Below, in pieces: positions 5,288 through 12,995 of a DNA stretch of 14,830 bases. The stretch is from an uncultured Muribaculum sp. (GTDB lineage Bacteria > Bacteroidota > Bacteroidia > Bacteroidales > Muribaculaceae). Every line of letters starts with the position of its first letter. The stretch's first letter is position 1. The notes under the pieces are model-generated. The model had not been told where the DNA came from. It searched no databases and saw nothing but the letters and a program-made list of their open reading frames with translations. The stretch covers positions 1 through 14,830 of the forward strand of contig CAJTSJ010000045.1 in NCBI GenBank assembly GCA_910578785.1, given 5' to 3'. The position numbers and the translations under genes are program-made.

Positions 5288-7453
5288 CTACGCCGGCACT
5301 ATGGATATAGCGAAACCGCCTCCGGAAGCTTCCGGAATCTTAATCTTCGACTTAGCGGTCACGTTTTTAGTCTCTATGATGTATGACTGCGGATTGGTCT
5401 TATAGTGGGCATCCTTGCCGTCGCGGTAAATTGTTGCCACAAACTTACGTCCTTCCGGCAGGAACGAAAAGTCGACTTCGGCAGTTCGCGGTGCTTCGCC
5501 GTTGGTACCGCCAACAAACCACTCGTCTTCGCCCTTGGCCTTTCGCGCCACGGTCAGGTACTCCATCGGTTCAGCCTCAAGGTAGTAGCTCCGGTCCCAG
5601 TCGAGAGCCACGTCCTTAATAAACTGAAATGCGTCGAGAAATTTCTCATAAGTCTCCGGAAGGTCGGCGGCCATCTGAAGCGGGCTTGACATTGTGACGT
5701 AAAGCGACAGCTGATTGGTCAGAGTGGTGTTGACCCACGACTTGTTCTTCGGATTATACTTTGTAAGGTCATTTTCAAACAGGCCGGGCGTATAGTCCAT
5801 CGGACCGCCTATCAGTCGTGTGAACGGAAGAATCGTGGTATGGCTCGGCTTGCTTCCGCCAAACGCCTGATATTCCGAACCGCGTGCCGATTCGTTGCCG
5901 ATAAGGTTGGGCCATGTACGGCACAGGCCGGTCGGACGCACCGCCTCGTGGGCATTGACCATAATCTGATAGTCGGCGGCCTTCTTGACTGCATACAGAT
6001 AATGGTTGACGAGCCACTGGCTGAAGTGGTTGCTTCCGGCGGGAATTATCTTGCCTACATAACCGCTCTTCACGGCATCGTAGCCATTGTCTTTCATAAA
6101 CTTGTAGGCTTCATCCATGCGACGTTCGTAGTTGCGGATAGAGCTTGACGTCTCGTGGTGCATGATCAGCTTCACGCCCTTCTCCTTGGCATAGTCGCGA
6201 AGATAAGGCAGGTCAAAGTCGGGATACGGTGTCACAAAGTCAAATACCTCATCCTTGAACTTGTTCGACCAATCTTCCCAGCCGGTGTTCCATCCTTCGA
6301 CAAGGACTGCGTCAAATCCGTGCTTGGCGGCAAAGTCGATATACTTCTTTACGTTTTCAGTAGTGGCGCCATGATTGCCATGAGGCTTTGAATTGGCATA
6401 GTCAACCTTGTCGAGATGTATGTTGGCATAGTCGTTAGTATAGCTCCACTTGGCCTTACGTGTAATCATCTCCCACCACACGCCTACATACTTACACGGC
6501 TTGATCCATGATGTGTCTTCAATGGCGCAAGGTTCATTGAGATTCAAAGTGATGCGCGAAGCAAGTATGTCGCGGGCATCGTCGCTGACAATTATAGTGC
6601 GCCACGGGGTCACGCAATCTGACTGCATATAGGCCATGTCGCCCATCGGGTCGGGCGTAAGGAGAGCTTTAAACACCATATTCTTATCGTCCAGGTCGAG
6701 ATGCATGCACGGAAAGTTGACCAAAGCGGCCTCGTGAAGGTTCATATAAATACCGTCGTCGGTACGCAACATAAGCGCCGTCTGCACTCCGGTTGGCGAC
6801 GGGCGGTCCTGCCAGGGATATGTCGGACCGTTGACCTTGTCCATCGAACCACGAATCTCCGACAGGCGACTGCGGGTATAGTCATATTCCTGCGTGTCGT
6901 AGTCGGCCGGAATCCAGTATGCCTCATGATCGCCGGTCATGGCAAATTCGGTCAGCTCGTCGGTAATGACAAAGTAAGAGAGTTTCTTCTGCATCGGAAA
7001 TTCATATCTGAATCCCAGACCATCGTTGAAAATGCGGAAGTTAACCGACATGTCGCGCTTGGTCTTCGGCTGTCGCAGATTGACAGTCATTCCGTTGTAG
7101 TTATTAGCGATCACAGCCTCTTCGCCCCATACGGGAACCCATGTTTCATTGACCGAGTCCCTGTCGACGGACATTACCTCGAATCCTATATCAAGATCGT
7201 CGGGCTTTCTGGTTTTCATATTGTCGTCCCAGTTGGCATCCTTACCTTCCGCTCCCTTAATCCTAAAGCCCAGCTTGCTCGGCTTTATCACTTCCCTGCC
7301 CTTGTACGTCAACGAATACTGCGGCTGGCCTTCATCCGTCAACGAAAAGTCAACGGTCAGATTGCCGTCAGGCGACGATACGGACTGTCCCAACGCCGGC
7401 AATGCACACAACGTCATGACAAGGGCGCCTACACTTTGAGTAAATTTCTTCAT
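5288..7453 (-). CDS. Glycoside hydrolase family 97, SusB-like inverting alpha-glucosidase
   Basis: This 721-residue secreted enzyme probably releases glucose from alpha-linked glucans or oligosaccharides in the periplasm. A Sec signal peptide (about 1-22, ALPALG-QS) precedes the GH97 N-terminal beta-sandwich (about 24-285), a TIM-barrel catalytic domain (about 295-600) and the C-terminal beta domain (about 620-720). Two glutamates 24 residues apart match SusB E508 and E532: E503 in NAHEAVRPTG and E527 in GSEY. E521 (GNESARG) matches the calcium ligand E526. The retaining-type nucleophile segment (VDF) is replaced by VKSGYVG, so an inverting mechanism is predicted. Family knowledge supplies the activity; the exact substrate cannot be read from sequence. 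It stands alone, with no susC/susD, regulator or other glycosidase nearby. Confidence 0.93.
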   Translation of the reverse strand: MKKFTQSVGALVMTLCALPALGQSVSSPDGNLTVDFSLTDEGQPQYSLTYKGREVIKPSKLGFRIKGAEGKDANWDDNMKTRKPDDLDIGFEVMSVDRDSVNETWVPVWGEEAVIANNYNGMTVNLRQPKTKRDMSVNFRIFNDGLGFRYEFPMQKKLSYFVITDELTEFAMTGDHEAYWIPADYDTQEYDYTRSRLSEIRGSMDKVNGPTYPWQDRPSPTGVQTALMLRTDDGIYMNLHEAALVNFPCMHLDLDDKNMVFKALLTPDPMGDMAYMQSDCVTPWRTIIVSDDARDILASRITLNLNEPCAIEDTSWIKPCKYVGVWWEMITRKAKWSYTNDYANIHLDKVDYANSKPHGNHGATTENVKKYIDFAAKHGFDAVLVEGWNTGWEDWSNKFKDEVFDFVTPYPDFDLPYLRDYAKEKGVKLIMHHETSSSIRNYERRMDEAYKFMKDNGYDAVKSGYVGKIIPAGSNHFSQWLVNHYLYAVKKAADYQIMVNAHEAVRPTGLCRTWPNLIGNESARGSEYQAFGGSKPSHTTILPFTRLIGGPMDYTPGLFENDLTKYNPKNKSWVNTTLTNQLSLYVTMSSPLQMAADLPETYEKFLDAFQFIKDVALDWDRSYYLEAEPMEYLTVARKAKGEDEWFVGGTNGEAPRTAEVDFSFLPEGRKFVATIYRDGKDAHYKTNPQSYIIETKNVTAKSKIKIPEASGGGFAISIVPA

Positions 7454-7544
7454 ACTTTACTTAAGGTTAATCAATAAAATTTTTAAGATTGTCGAATTAA
7501 ATAGTAATTTGGTATTTTCACAATCCCTTCAGGATTATTACTCG

Positions 7545-7552
7545 CAAATATA
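7545..7552 (-). promoter_or_regulatory. Candidate -7 box for the GH97 gene
   Basis: On the minus strand TATATTTG matches TAnnTTTG. It lies about 92 bases before the ATG at 7453, giving a predicted leader of about 85-90 bases. No matching -33 TTTG is seen at 19-21 bases, as is common for regulated promoters in this group. Confidence 0.5.
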
Positions 7553-7603
7553 CTAAAACAAGGACATATCCCACTAATTTTCAACGGCATATTTTATTAA
7601 TAA

Positions 7604-7634
7604 TGTGAATTTTTATAATTCATTCATAAGTTTG
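7604..7634 (+). promoter_or_regulatory. Promoter for the AI-2E family permease
   Basis: A perfect -7 box TAAGTTTG (7627-7634) is preceded, after 19 bases, by TGTG (7604-7607), a one-mismatch form of the -33 TTTG. Transcription would begin near 7640 and leave a long leader of about 160 bases before the ATG at 7806. Confidence 0.55.
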
Positions 7635-7805
7635 CCAGACTCCGCGTCCTAATCTGAAGGCTGAACTATTTAACATATCACTAACAATTACGACTTATCT
7701 TAAAATCCCTCCCGCAACAAAGCGACGGCCAGTTCAAACTTTTTCACACAATTCTGAATTATAAATAATACCGTAAACCATTTTAAGTTAAAACAATTGA
7801 CCGTT

Positions 7806-8918
7806 ATGCCGTCATCACGACCATATACATTCGACCGCGTTGTGCGAATTCTGGCGTCGCTTGCCATTCTGGCGGCGGCCGTGTGGCTTATAAACATTCT
7901 TAAGGATGTGTTGCTGCCGTTTTGCGTGGCCTGCCTCATTGCGTACCTCATGGAGCCTTTGGTAGAATATCAGCGTAAATTAATGCACATGAAAGGCCGG
8001 TTCATAGCTATCGTGCTTACAATTGTCGAGGTTACATGCGTGATCGGCACTCTTTGCTACTTTTTTATCCCCTCTGCCATCAACGAAATCGAGCAACTCG
8101 ATTCGCTGGTAAAAAACTCCAGGGATGTGTCCTCTCCATTTTTGCCGACGGAAGCCCAGGACTATCTCAGAAACCTCGTAAGTTCCGAGAACGTATCCAA
8201 TCTGCTGAACGGAAGCCACCTGGAGACCATTCTCGACAAAAGCACGTCGTTGCTCACAACCGTAATAGACTTCCTGTTCCACACACTCGAATGGCTTTTG
8301 ACATTCATCTATGTCATTTTCATACTGCTCGACTATGACCGACTGATGAAAGGATTCAGGCTACTCGTTCCCCCTAAGTTCAGACCCATAGCCTACAGGG
8401 TCGGCAACGACATAAAAAACAGCATGAACAGATATTTCCGCGGACAGGCGCTGATAGCAGTCTGCGCGGCAGTGCTTTATTGCATCGGATTCTCCATAGC
8501 CGGACTTCCGATGGCCATCATACTGGGCATAATTGTCGGAATACTCTATCTAATCCCCTACTTCCAGTATGTGACCCTAATTCCGGTAATAATCCTCTGC
8601 TTCATCTCGTCGCTTAGCGGTGAAGTCGGATTCTGGACCGAATTGGGCAAATGCATCCTTGTCTACGTCATCAGCCAATGCATCTGCGACTATGTGCTGA
8701 CTCCCAAAATCATGGGCAAGGCATTAGGACTGAACCCGGCCATCATACTTCTGTCGCTCTCCATCTGGGGAACTCTGCTCGGTATCATCGGCATGATCAT
8801 AGCTCTGCCTCTCACCACCCTTCTGCTGGCATATTACGAAGAATACGTCATCAACCGTCCAAAGCCTGACGACACAGACGGCTCCATCCGACAGAGCCCG
8901 ACAAACGACGCCCGATGA
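7806..8918 (+). CDS. AI-2E family transporter (PF01594 / UPF0118)
   Basis: This 370-residue inner-membrane protein has about seven to eight hydrophobic segments and the layout of the AI-2E transporter family (TqsA, YdiK, PerM). Two or three segments come first (about 11-50 and 66-90), then a soluble stretch (about 92-150), then the conserved C-terminal membrane half. Family signatures seen are YFRGQ (210-214), PYFQY (251-255) and LTPKIMGKALGLNP (298-311), followed by the glycine-rich last segment. Family members have been linked to quorum-signal export or sodium/proton exchange, so the substrate here is open. A TTG nine bases earlier (7797) is in frame, but the ATG at 7806 is the more likely start. 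It is followed by a 110-base gap with a new promoter, so it is probably monocistronic. Confidence 0.9.
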   Translation: MPSSRPYTFDRVVRILASLAILAAAVWLINILKDVLLPFCVACLIAYLMEPLVEYQRKLMHMKGRFIAIVLTIVEVTCVIGTLCYFFIPSAINEIEQLDSLVKNSRDVSSPFLPTEAQDYLRNLVSSENVSNLLNGSHLETILDKSTSLLTTVIDFLFHTLEWLLTFIYVIFILLDYDRLMKGFRLLVPPKFRPIAYRVGNDIKNSMNRYFRGQALIAVCAAVLYCIGFSIAGLPMAIILGIIVGILYLIPYFQYVTLIPVIILCFISSLSGEVGFWTELGKCILVYVISQCICDYVLTPKIMGKALGLNPAIILLSLSIWGTLLGIIGMIIALPLTTLLLAYYEEYVINRPKPDDTDGSIRQSPTNDAR

Positions 8919-8971
8919 CACCGTTGTGAGATTTTAATGACCGTTATAGAATATAATCCATATAAATATAA

Positions 8972-8979
8972 TACTTTTG
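8972..8979 (+). promoter_or_regulatory. Promoter -7 box for the ResB-CcsA operon
   Basis: TACTTTTG matches TAnnTTTG and lies 49 bases before the ATG at 9029, predicting a leader of about 40-45 bases. The -33 region is AT-rich without a TTTG. No terminator-like hairpin is visible after the preceding permease gene, so some read-through is possible. Confidence 0.55.
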
Positions 8980-9028
8980 CATAAGCATTTCGCCTAAACT
9001 ACGTCTTTGAAGCTGTAAAAGAAATCTT

Positions 9029-9913
9029 ATGCTTGACATATCCCGGGGAACCAAACGAGGAATCGCACTGTCGACCGCGCCGCTTTTAGCCGGCATAGCA
9101 ATGCAGTATGCCGTCGGCCCTGCCGACATACGGGCCACTGCATTCCCCGTCAATGCATGCATAGGTGCCGGATTTGCGCTGTCGCTCATCATTGCCTACT
9201 TATTAAGGAATAAATCGGCATTAATCAACGGCCTGACATCATGCGCCGCGGCAATCGCGGCCATAGCATCCGTAATAATCGTGACGCTCATTACAGGAAT
9301 CGTAAAACAGACATCGGACACCTCTTCCGCCTGGCACGACATGCTGTCGTCGTGGCCGTTCATACTCTCGTATACGTGGCTTGCCGTAATACTCGGACTT
9401 ACCACCGTAAAGAACATTGCCACGTTCAGCCTCAGAAAAGCACCCGTGGCATTCAGCCATGCCGGCCTGCTCCTGGCCCTCATCTGCGGAGCGTTAGGCT
9501 CGGCAGACGTATGCAGACTCGACATGCCGGTAAGCGAGGGCCACACGGAGTGGCAGACCATCGACAACGATTCGCGCATAACCATGGCTCCATTCGGCAT
9601 AACGCTTGACAGGCTGGAAATAAAAGTCTCAGCCGACAACATGCCCGAACAGATATCCGCCTGCATAACCGCCGACCGCAAATCGGGCGCGAGAGACATC
9701 TTTTCAGTAAAAGTGAACCACCCGATACGCATTGACGGATGGGACGTATATCTCTCCGACTATTCCGAACCGGCTTCCGGCTTTACCACCGCAACGTTCC
9801 GGCTCATCCGCGATCCATGGCTTCCGGCCGTGTATGCCGGCATAGCGATGATGTCCATCGGCGCATTGCTGACTCTATTTCTACGAACAGACAGAAAAAA
9901 GCCCGCATCATGA
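9029..9913 (+). CDS. ResB/Ccs1-like cytochrome c biogenesis protein
   Basis: This 294-residue membrane protein is the ResB (Ccs1) half of the system II heme delivery and ligation complex for c-type cytochromes. Hydrophobic segments lie at about 12-29, 40-59, 64-92, 110-127 and 139-158, followed by a periplasmic domain (about 165-262) and a last segment (about 265-285). Diagnostic features are the SHAG histidine H144 in the fifth segment, the VNHPIRIDGWDVYLSDY region (229-245), and the RDPWLPAVYAGI entry to the last segment, all typical of ResB. It is short for the family, which fits the compact two-protein versions in Bacteroidales. Its stop overlaps the ccsA start as ATGA (9910-9913), indicating translational coupling. 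Confidence 0.88.
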   Translation: MLDISRGTKRGIALSTAPLLAGIAMQYAVGPADIRATAFPVNACIGAGFALSLIIAYLLRNKSALINGLTSCAAAIAAIASVIIVTLITGIVKQTSDTSSAWHDMLSSWPFILSYTWLAVILGLTTVKNIATFSLRKAPVAFSHAGLLLALICGALGSADVCRLDMPVSEGHTEWQTIDNDSRITMAPFGITLDRLEIKVSADNMPEQISACITADRKSGARDIFSVKVNHPIRIDGWDVYLSDYSEPASGFTTATFRLIRDPWLPAVYAGIAMMSIGALLTLFLRTDRKKPAS

Positions 9914-10686
9914 ACCAGGAAGTGCTGACAACAATATCAATCGCATCACTCATACTGTGGGCAATCGGTGCCGGCTACGCTTATAAGGATAACCGGCGGA
10001 AGGCACTGGCCTGGACGGCCGGCGGAATCATCATCTTCGGGATGTTAATAGCATGGCTATGGATTAAGCTGGAGCGTCCGCCTATCAGCACAGTCGGCGA
10101 AACCCGCATACTTTATTCGTTTTTTCTGCCGCTTGCAGGCTCCGTAATCTATGCGCGACTGCGCTATAAATGGATATTGACCTTCACCACCCTGATGTCG
10201 GCAATCTTCGTCGGTATAAGCCTGTTTAATCCCGACACATTCAGCAAGGGGCTTGTTCCGGCTCTGCAAAGTCCGTGGTTCGTACCGCATGTGACACTAT
10301 ACATTCTGGCCTACGCGCTGCTCGGTACAGCGGCCGCAACAGCCATATATGCATTGTGCCTGCGACATAGCCCGGGACACGAAGCATCGATATGCGACAG
10401 CCTGACATCGGCAGGCACAGCGCTGTTGACCTTAGGAATGCTTACAGGAGCGTTGTGGGCCAAAGAGTCCTGGGGGCATTACTGGACATGGGACCCCAAA
10501 GAGACGTGGGCCGCGATAACATGGTTCTCATACCTTTCATATATCCATCTGCGCCACGGCTACCCGCGAAAGACCCGAATCGCATTCGGAGTTCTGATTT
10601 TCTCATTCCTGCTTCTACAGATGTGCTGGTGGGGAGTCAACATTCTTCCGTCGGCCAAAGGCCAGAGCCTCCACATCTACGGCTGA
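9910..10686 (+). CDS. ccsA: CcsA-like cytochrome c biogenesis protein (heme handling, WWD domain)
   Basis: This 258-residue polytopic membrane protein is the partner of ResB and binds heme for export and attachment to apocytochrome c in the periplasm. It has about eight hydrophobic segments. The WWD heme-handling motif is at 188-200, WGHYWTWDPKETW. Candidate heme-ligand histidines are H127 (VPHV) and H213 (YIHLRH), with a late conserved H255 (LHIYG) resembling the family's GLHSYG ending. The reading frame is open upstream to 9739, but the ATG at 9910 overlaps the resB stop and begins at the first hydrophobic segment, so I use it. The nitroreductase gene follows after 20 bases. No CxxCH-containing cytochrome is encoded in the window. 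Confidence 0.92.
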   Translation: MNQEVLTTISIASLILWAIGAGYAYKDNRRKALAWTAGGIIIFGMLIAWLWIKLERPPISTVGETRILYSFFLPLAGSVIYARLRYKWILTFTTLMSAIFVGISLFNPDTFSKGLVPALQSPWFVPHVTLYILAYALLGTAAATAIYALCLRHSPGHEASICDSLTSAGTALLTLGMLTGALWAKESWGHYWTWDPKETWAAITWFSYLSYIHLRHGYPRKTRIAFGVLIFSFLLLQMCWWGVNILPSAKGQSLHIYG

Positions 10687-10706
10687 CAACTGAACTGCAT
10701 TATGAA

Positions 10707-11519
10707 ATGAAACAATTTGACATGGACATAATCGAAGCTATCGAAAAGCGCAGGTCGGTGCGCACATTCAACGGAATACCGCTTTCTGACGACATACGCG
10801 AGGAGCTCTTAAGCATCATTGACAGCTCCCGCGACCCGTTCGGAGGCAGTGTGACCATCAGGCTTCGCAGATTCGATACAAAAGGCGAATACAGGCCCGG
10901 GACCTACGGCATAATCAGAGGCGCCTCAGACTTCTTTCTGGTAGGCATGGCCGATGACAGCCAGTCTTCATTGAGCGCGGGATTCAGGTTTGAACAAGTG
11001 GTCCTGCAAGCACGCCAACTCGGACTCGGCACATGCTGGATAGGCGCAACGTTCAAGGGTTCGGACTTCGACCGCAACGAGACGTGGCCTGACGGCGAAC
11101 ACCTTAAAGCAGTCAGTCCGGTAGGCATAGCCCGAAATCCCGGCATAATGGAAAAACTGACCAGACTTGCAGCAGGAAGCAACGGCAGAAAACCATTTGA
11201 CGAACTGTTCAGAAACGCCGGCCATGACCGCAATGGCATCGGACCCGACAATCGGTTCAGAAAAGCGCTGGAGATGATGCGACTTGCTCCCTCATCGACC
11301 AATTCACAGCCATGGAGAGCCATAGTCGACGGGGAGGAGGTTCACTTTTACTGCCGTCAGAAAAACTCATGGTCGATGCTTGACTGCGGAATTGGGCTTT
11401 GCCATTTTTGCCTGACGGAGGAACATTACGGCCACCCGGGGCAATTCATAAAAACCGACATCAGACCCGACGCGCCTGCCGAATGGCTATACATCACGTC
11501 GTACCGTAGATGCCGATAG
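10707..11519 (+). CDS. TM1586-type nitroreductase family protein (PF14512-like)
   Basis: This 270-residue, probably cytoplasmic protein is a likely flavin (FMN) oxidoreductase. It opens with EAIEKRRSVRTFNG (10-23), the usual nitroreductase phosphate-binding start, then YGIIRGASDFFLVG (67-80) and a LGLGTCWIGATFK segment (105-117). The second half has RLAPSSTNSQPWR (192-204), which repeats the classic nitroreductase SxxNxQPW motif, and a DCGIGLCHF segment (226-234). This internally duplicated arrangement is typical of the TM1586 subfamily rather than of NfsA/NfsB enzymes. The substrate is unknown. The frame extends upstream inside ccsA to 10392, but family homology begins at the ATG at 10707, with 10722 as the alternative. 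It is 20 bases after ccsA with no promoter between, so it is probably co-transcribed with it. Confidence 0.88.
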   Translation: MKQFDMDIIEAIEKRRSVRTFNGIPLSDDIREELLSIIDSSRDPFGGSVTIRLRRFDTKGEYRPGTYGIIRGASDFFLVGMADDSQSSLSAGFRFEQVVLQARQLGLGTCWIGATFKGSDFDRNETWPDGEHLKAVSPVGIARNPGIMEKLTRLAAGSNGRKPFDELFRNAGHDRNGIGPDNRFRKALEMMRLAPSSTNSQPWRAIVDGEEVHFYCRQKNSWSMLDCGIGLCHFCLTEEHYGHPGQFIKTDIRPDAPAEWLYITSYRRCR

Positions 11520-11553
11520 AACAAGCTCTAAGAGCCCGTTCCCTAATTTTTTG

Positions 11554-11561
11554 TAATTTTG
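11554..11561 (+). promoter_or_regulatory. Promoter -7 box for the MATE gene
   Basis: TAATTTTG followed by CA matches the extended TAnnTTTG box. It lies 63 bases before the ATG at 11625, so the transcript would start near 11565-11568. No clear -33 TTTG is seen. A T-run (11547-11552) sits just before it, but I do not see a convincing terminator stem for the preceding operon. Confidence 0.55.
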
Positions 11562-11564
11562 CAT

Positions 11565-11614
11565 CCGTTTTGCCAACGGTTTAGAACCGGTCCATCATAT
11601 TTGTTTTTAAACAA
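11565..11614 (+). promoter_or_regulatory. Hairpin-rich 5' leader of the MATE gene
   Basis: Three short stems occupy the leader. Stem A is CCGTT (11565-11569) with AACGG (11575-11579). Stem B is CGGTT (11577-11581) with AACCG (11585-11589). A and B share bases 11577-11579, so they exclude each other. Stem C is the palindrome TTGTTTTTAAACAA (11601-11614), ending ten bases before the start codon. Stem A would lie at the very 5' end of the transcript. A regulatory role is inference; the stems are short. Confidence 0.35.
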
Positions 11615-11624
11615 CTCCTTAGGT

Positions 11625-12995
11625 ATGACTGCGCTATCATTGCACTTCAAGAGCGGAAATGTCTCACCCGGCCTCAAGCGCCAGCTCGGCAATCTGACAT
11701 TGCCGATATTTATCGAAACGCTTCTGATTATGACCCTTGGAGCGGTCGACACATTTATGTTGTCGCGCTACAGCGACGTGGCCGTAGCGTCGGTCGGCGT
11801 AGTAAACCAGGTGATGATGCTCTGCTTCCTGATGTTTGAAGTCATAAACATAGGCACATCGGTTCTGGTAAGCCAATATCTCGGAGCGCACAGACAGGAC
11901 CGCATAGTGACCCTCGTGGGAGTGTCGCTCGTAGTCAATCTTGTCACCGGCCTGCTTATCAGCCTGCTTCTATTCGGATTTGCCAAAAACATTCTTATAA
12001 TGATGGGTCTCGACGGAGATCTCCTGACCGAAGGCCATCGCTACATGTCGATAGTCGGAATCTTCGCCTTTTTCCAGGCCATAGCGCTCACAGCATCGGC
12101 CACCCTTCGAGCCTGCAACAAAGCCTACTACCCTATGGTTATAGTGGCCCTGGTCAACGTCTGCAACATAGTCGGCAACTACTCGCTCATATTCGGCAAC
12201 TTCGGAATGCCGGCACTCGGAGTTAAGGGCGCGGCCATCTCCACCGCCGCATGCCGTTGCATAGCCATGACATTGCTGTGCATTATTCTGTTCCGCACCA
12301 CAGTAAAAAGATTTCCATGGGAGATTTTCAGGCAATTTCCGATGCGTGAATTCAAGAATCTGCTGAAAGTCGGCCTCCCTTCGGCCGGCGAGATGTTCAG
12401 CTACAGCTCGGCACAGGTGGTGATGACCATGTTTATCACCATGCTGGGCGTAGAGGCGCTCGCGGCTCGAACCTATGTGGTCAATACCGTTATGTTCGGC
12501 TATATATTCTGTATCGCAATATCACAGGGCGGAGCCATCACAATAGGCCATCTGATAGGACGCGGGAAGGTCAAAGGAGCCTTTTATCTCGGTAAGTTCG
12601 TTTTGCGCTGGTCGGTCCTAATCACCCTGCTGCTGTCGCTTCTCATAGCACTGAACGGACGCACCATTATGGGATTCCTCACGTCGGATCCTGCCATAAT
12701 CAGCCTGGCCTGCACAATCTTATGGATAGACGTGCTGGTTGAGACCGGAAGAGCCATCAATATCTATGCGACCAACGCGCTAAGAGCCACAGGCGATGTC
12801 AACTTTCCGTTTTATGTCGGGCTTGTGACCATGTGGACGCTCCAGGTGCTCGGAGGCTATATATTCGGAATAATGCTCGGCTTCGGCATTTACGCGCTCT
12901 GGTTCATGATTTCACTTGACGAGCTTACACGCGGCATAATATTCGTCAGACGTTGGAACAGCCTTAAATGGGCCGGCAAAGGATTCGTCAACTAA
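11625..12995 (+). CDS. MATE family efflux transporter
   Basis: This 456-residue inner-membrane protein has about twelve hydrophobic segments in two similar halves, the multidrug and toxic compound extrusion (MATE) layout. It would use a cation gradient to export organic cations or other compounds. The opening segment (about 23-62), LPIFIETLLIMTLGAVDTF then SVGVVNQ, is a strong MATE signature. The second half restarts at VGLPSAGEMFSYSSAQV. RATGDVNFPF near the C-terminus is also typical. The substrate cannot be read. The open frame begins at a TTG inside the promoter (11559), but the first ATG compatible with the promoter is 11625, so that is the start. Its stop overlaps the stop of the convergent M50 gene by three bases. 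Confidence 0.93.
   Translation: MTALSLHFKSGNVSPGLKRQLGNLTLPIFIETLLIMTLGAVDTFMLSRYSDVAVASVGVVNQVMMLCFLMFEVINIGTSVLVSQYLGAHRQDRIVTLVGVSLVVNLVTGLLISLLLFGFAKNILIMMGLDGDLLTEGHRYMSIVGIFAFFQAIALTASATLRACNKAYYPMVIVALVNVCNIVGNYSLIFGNFGMPALGVKGAAISTAACRCIAMTLLCIILFRTTVKRFPWEIFRQFPMREFKNLLKVGLPSAGEMFSYSSAQVVMTMFITMLGVEALAARTYVVNTVMFGYIFCIAISQGGAITIGHLIGRGKVKGAFYLGKFVLRWSVLITLLLSLLIALNGRTIMGFLTSDPAIISLACTILWIDVLVETGRAINIYATNALRATGDVNFPFYVGLVTMWTLQVLGGYIFGIMLGFGIYALWFMISLDELTRGIIFVRRWNSLKWAGKGFVN

Larger units (their letters stand above)
7454..7805. other. Divergent AT-rich spacer with a promoter candidate on each strand
   Basis: These 352 bases contain no credible gene. They are clearly more AT-rich than the flanking genes, as expected of regulatory DNA. 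The two promoter candidates are listed separately. Between them and the starts are leaders of about 90 bases (GH97 side) and about 160 bases (permease side). A small AT palindrome, TTTTAA-G-TTAAAA (7781-7793), lies just before the permease start. I see no riboswitch-like structure and no strong hairpin. Confidence 0.6.

Noticed and set aside
6701..7477. 258-codon open frame on the plus strand opposite the GH97 gene
   Set aside because: It is fully antisense to a gene with clear family motifs, its translation resembles no protein family, and it has no promoter. Long antisense frames are expected from the codon use here.
7641..7805. Possible riboswitch or small ORF in the long leader of the AI-2E gene
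   Set aside because: I found no long stems, no conserved aptamer-like sequence and no credible short reading frame with an ATG.
7798..8947. 10-base direct repeat TGACCGTTAT (7798-7807 and 8938-8947) flanking the AI-2E permease gene
   Set aside because: Many 10-base repeats are expected by chance in a window of this size. There is no inverted terminal repeat, transposase or integrase to suggest insertion.
9196..9732. 178-codon minus-strand frame opposite resB
   Set aside because: Antisense to a recognisable ResB protein; composition fits a shadow frame.
11525..11552. Small inverted repeat GCTC-TAA-GAGC followed by a T-run after the nitroreductase gene
   Set aside because: The stem is only 4 bp and lies 11 bases from the T-run, which is too weak and too distant for an intrinsic terminator.
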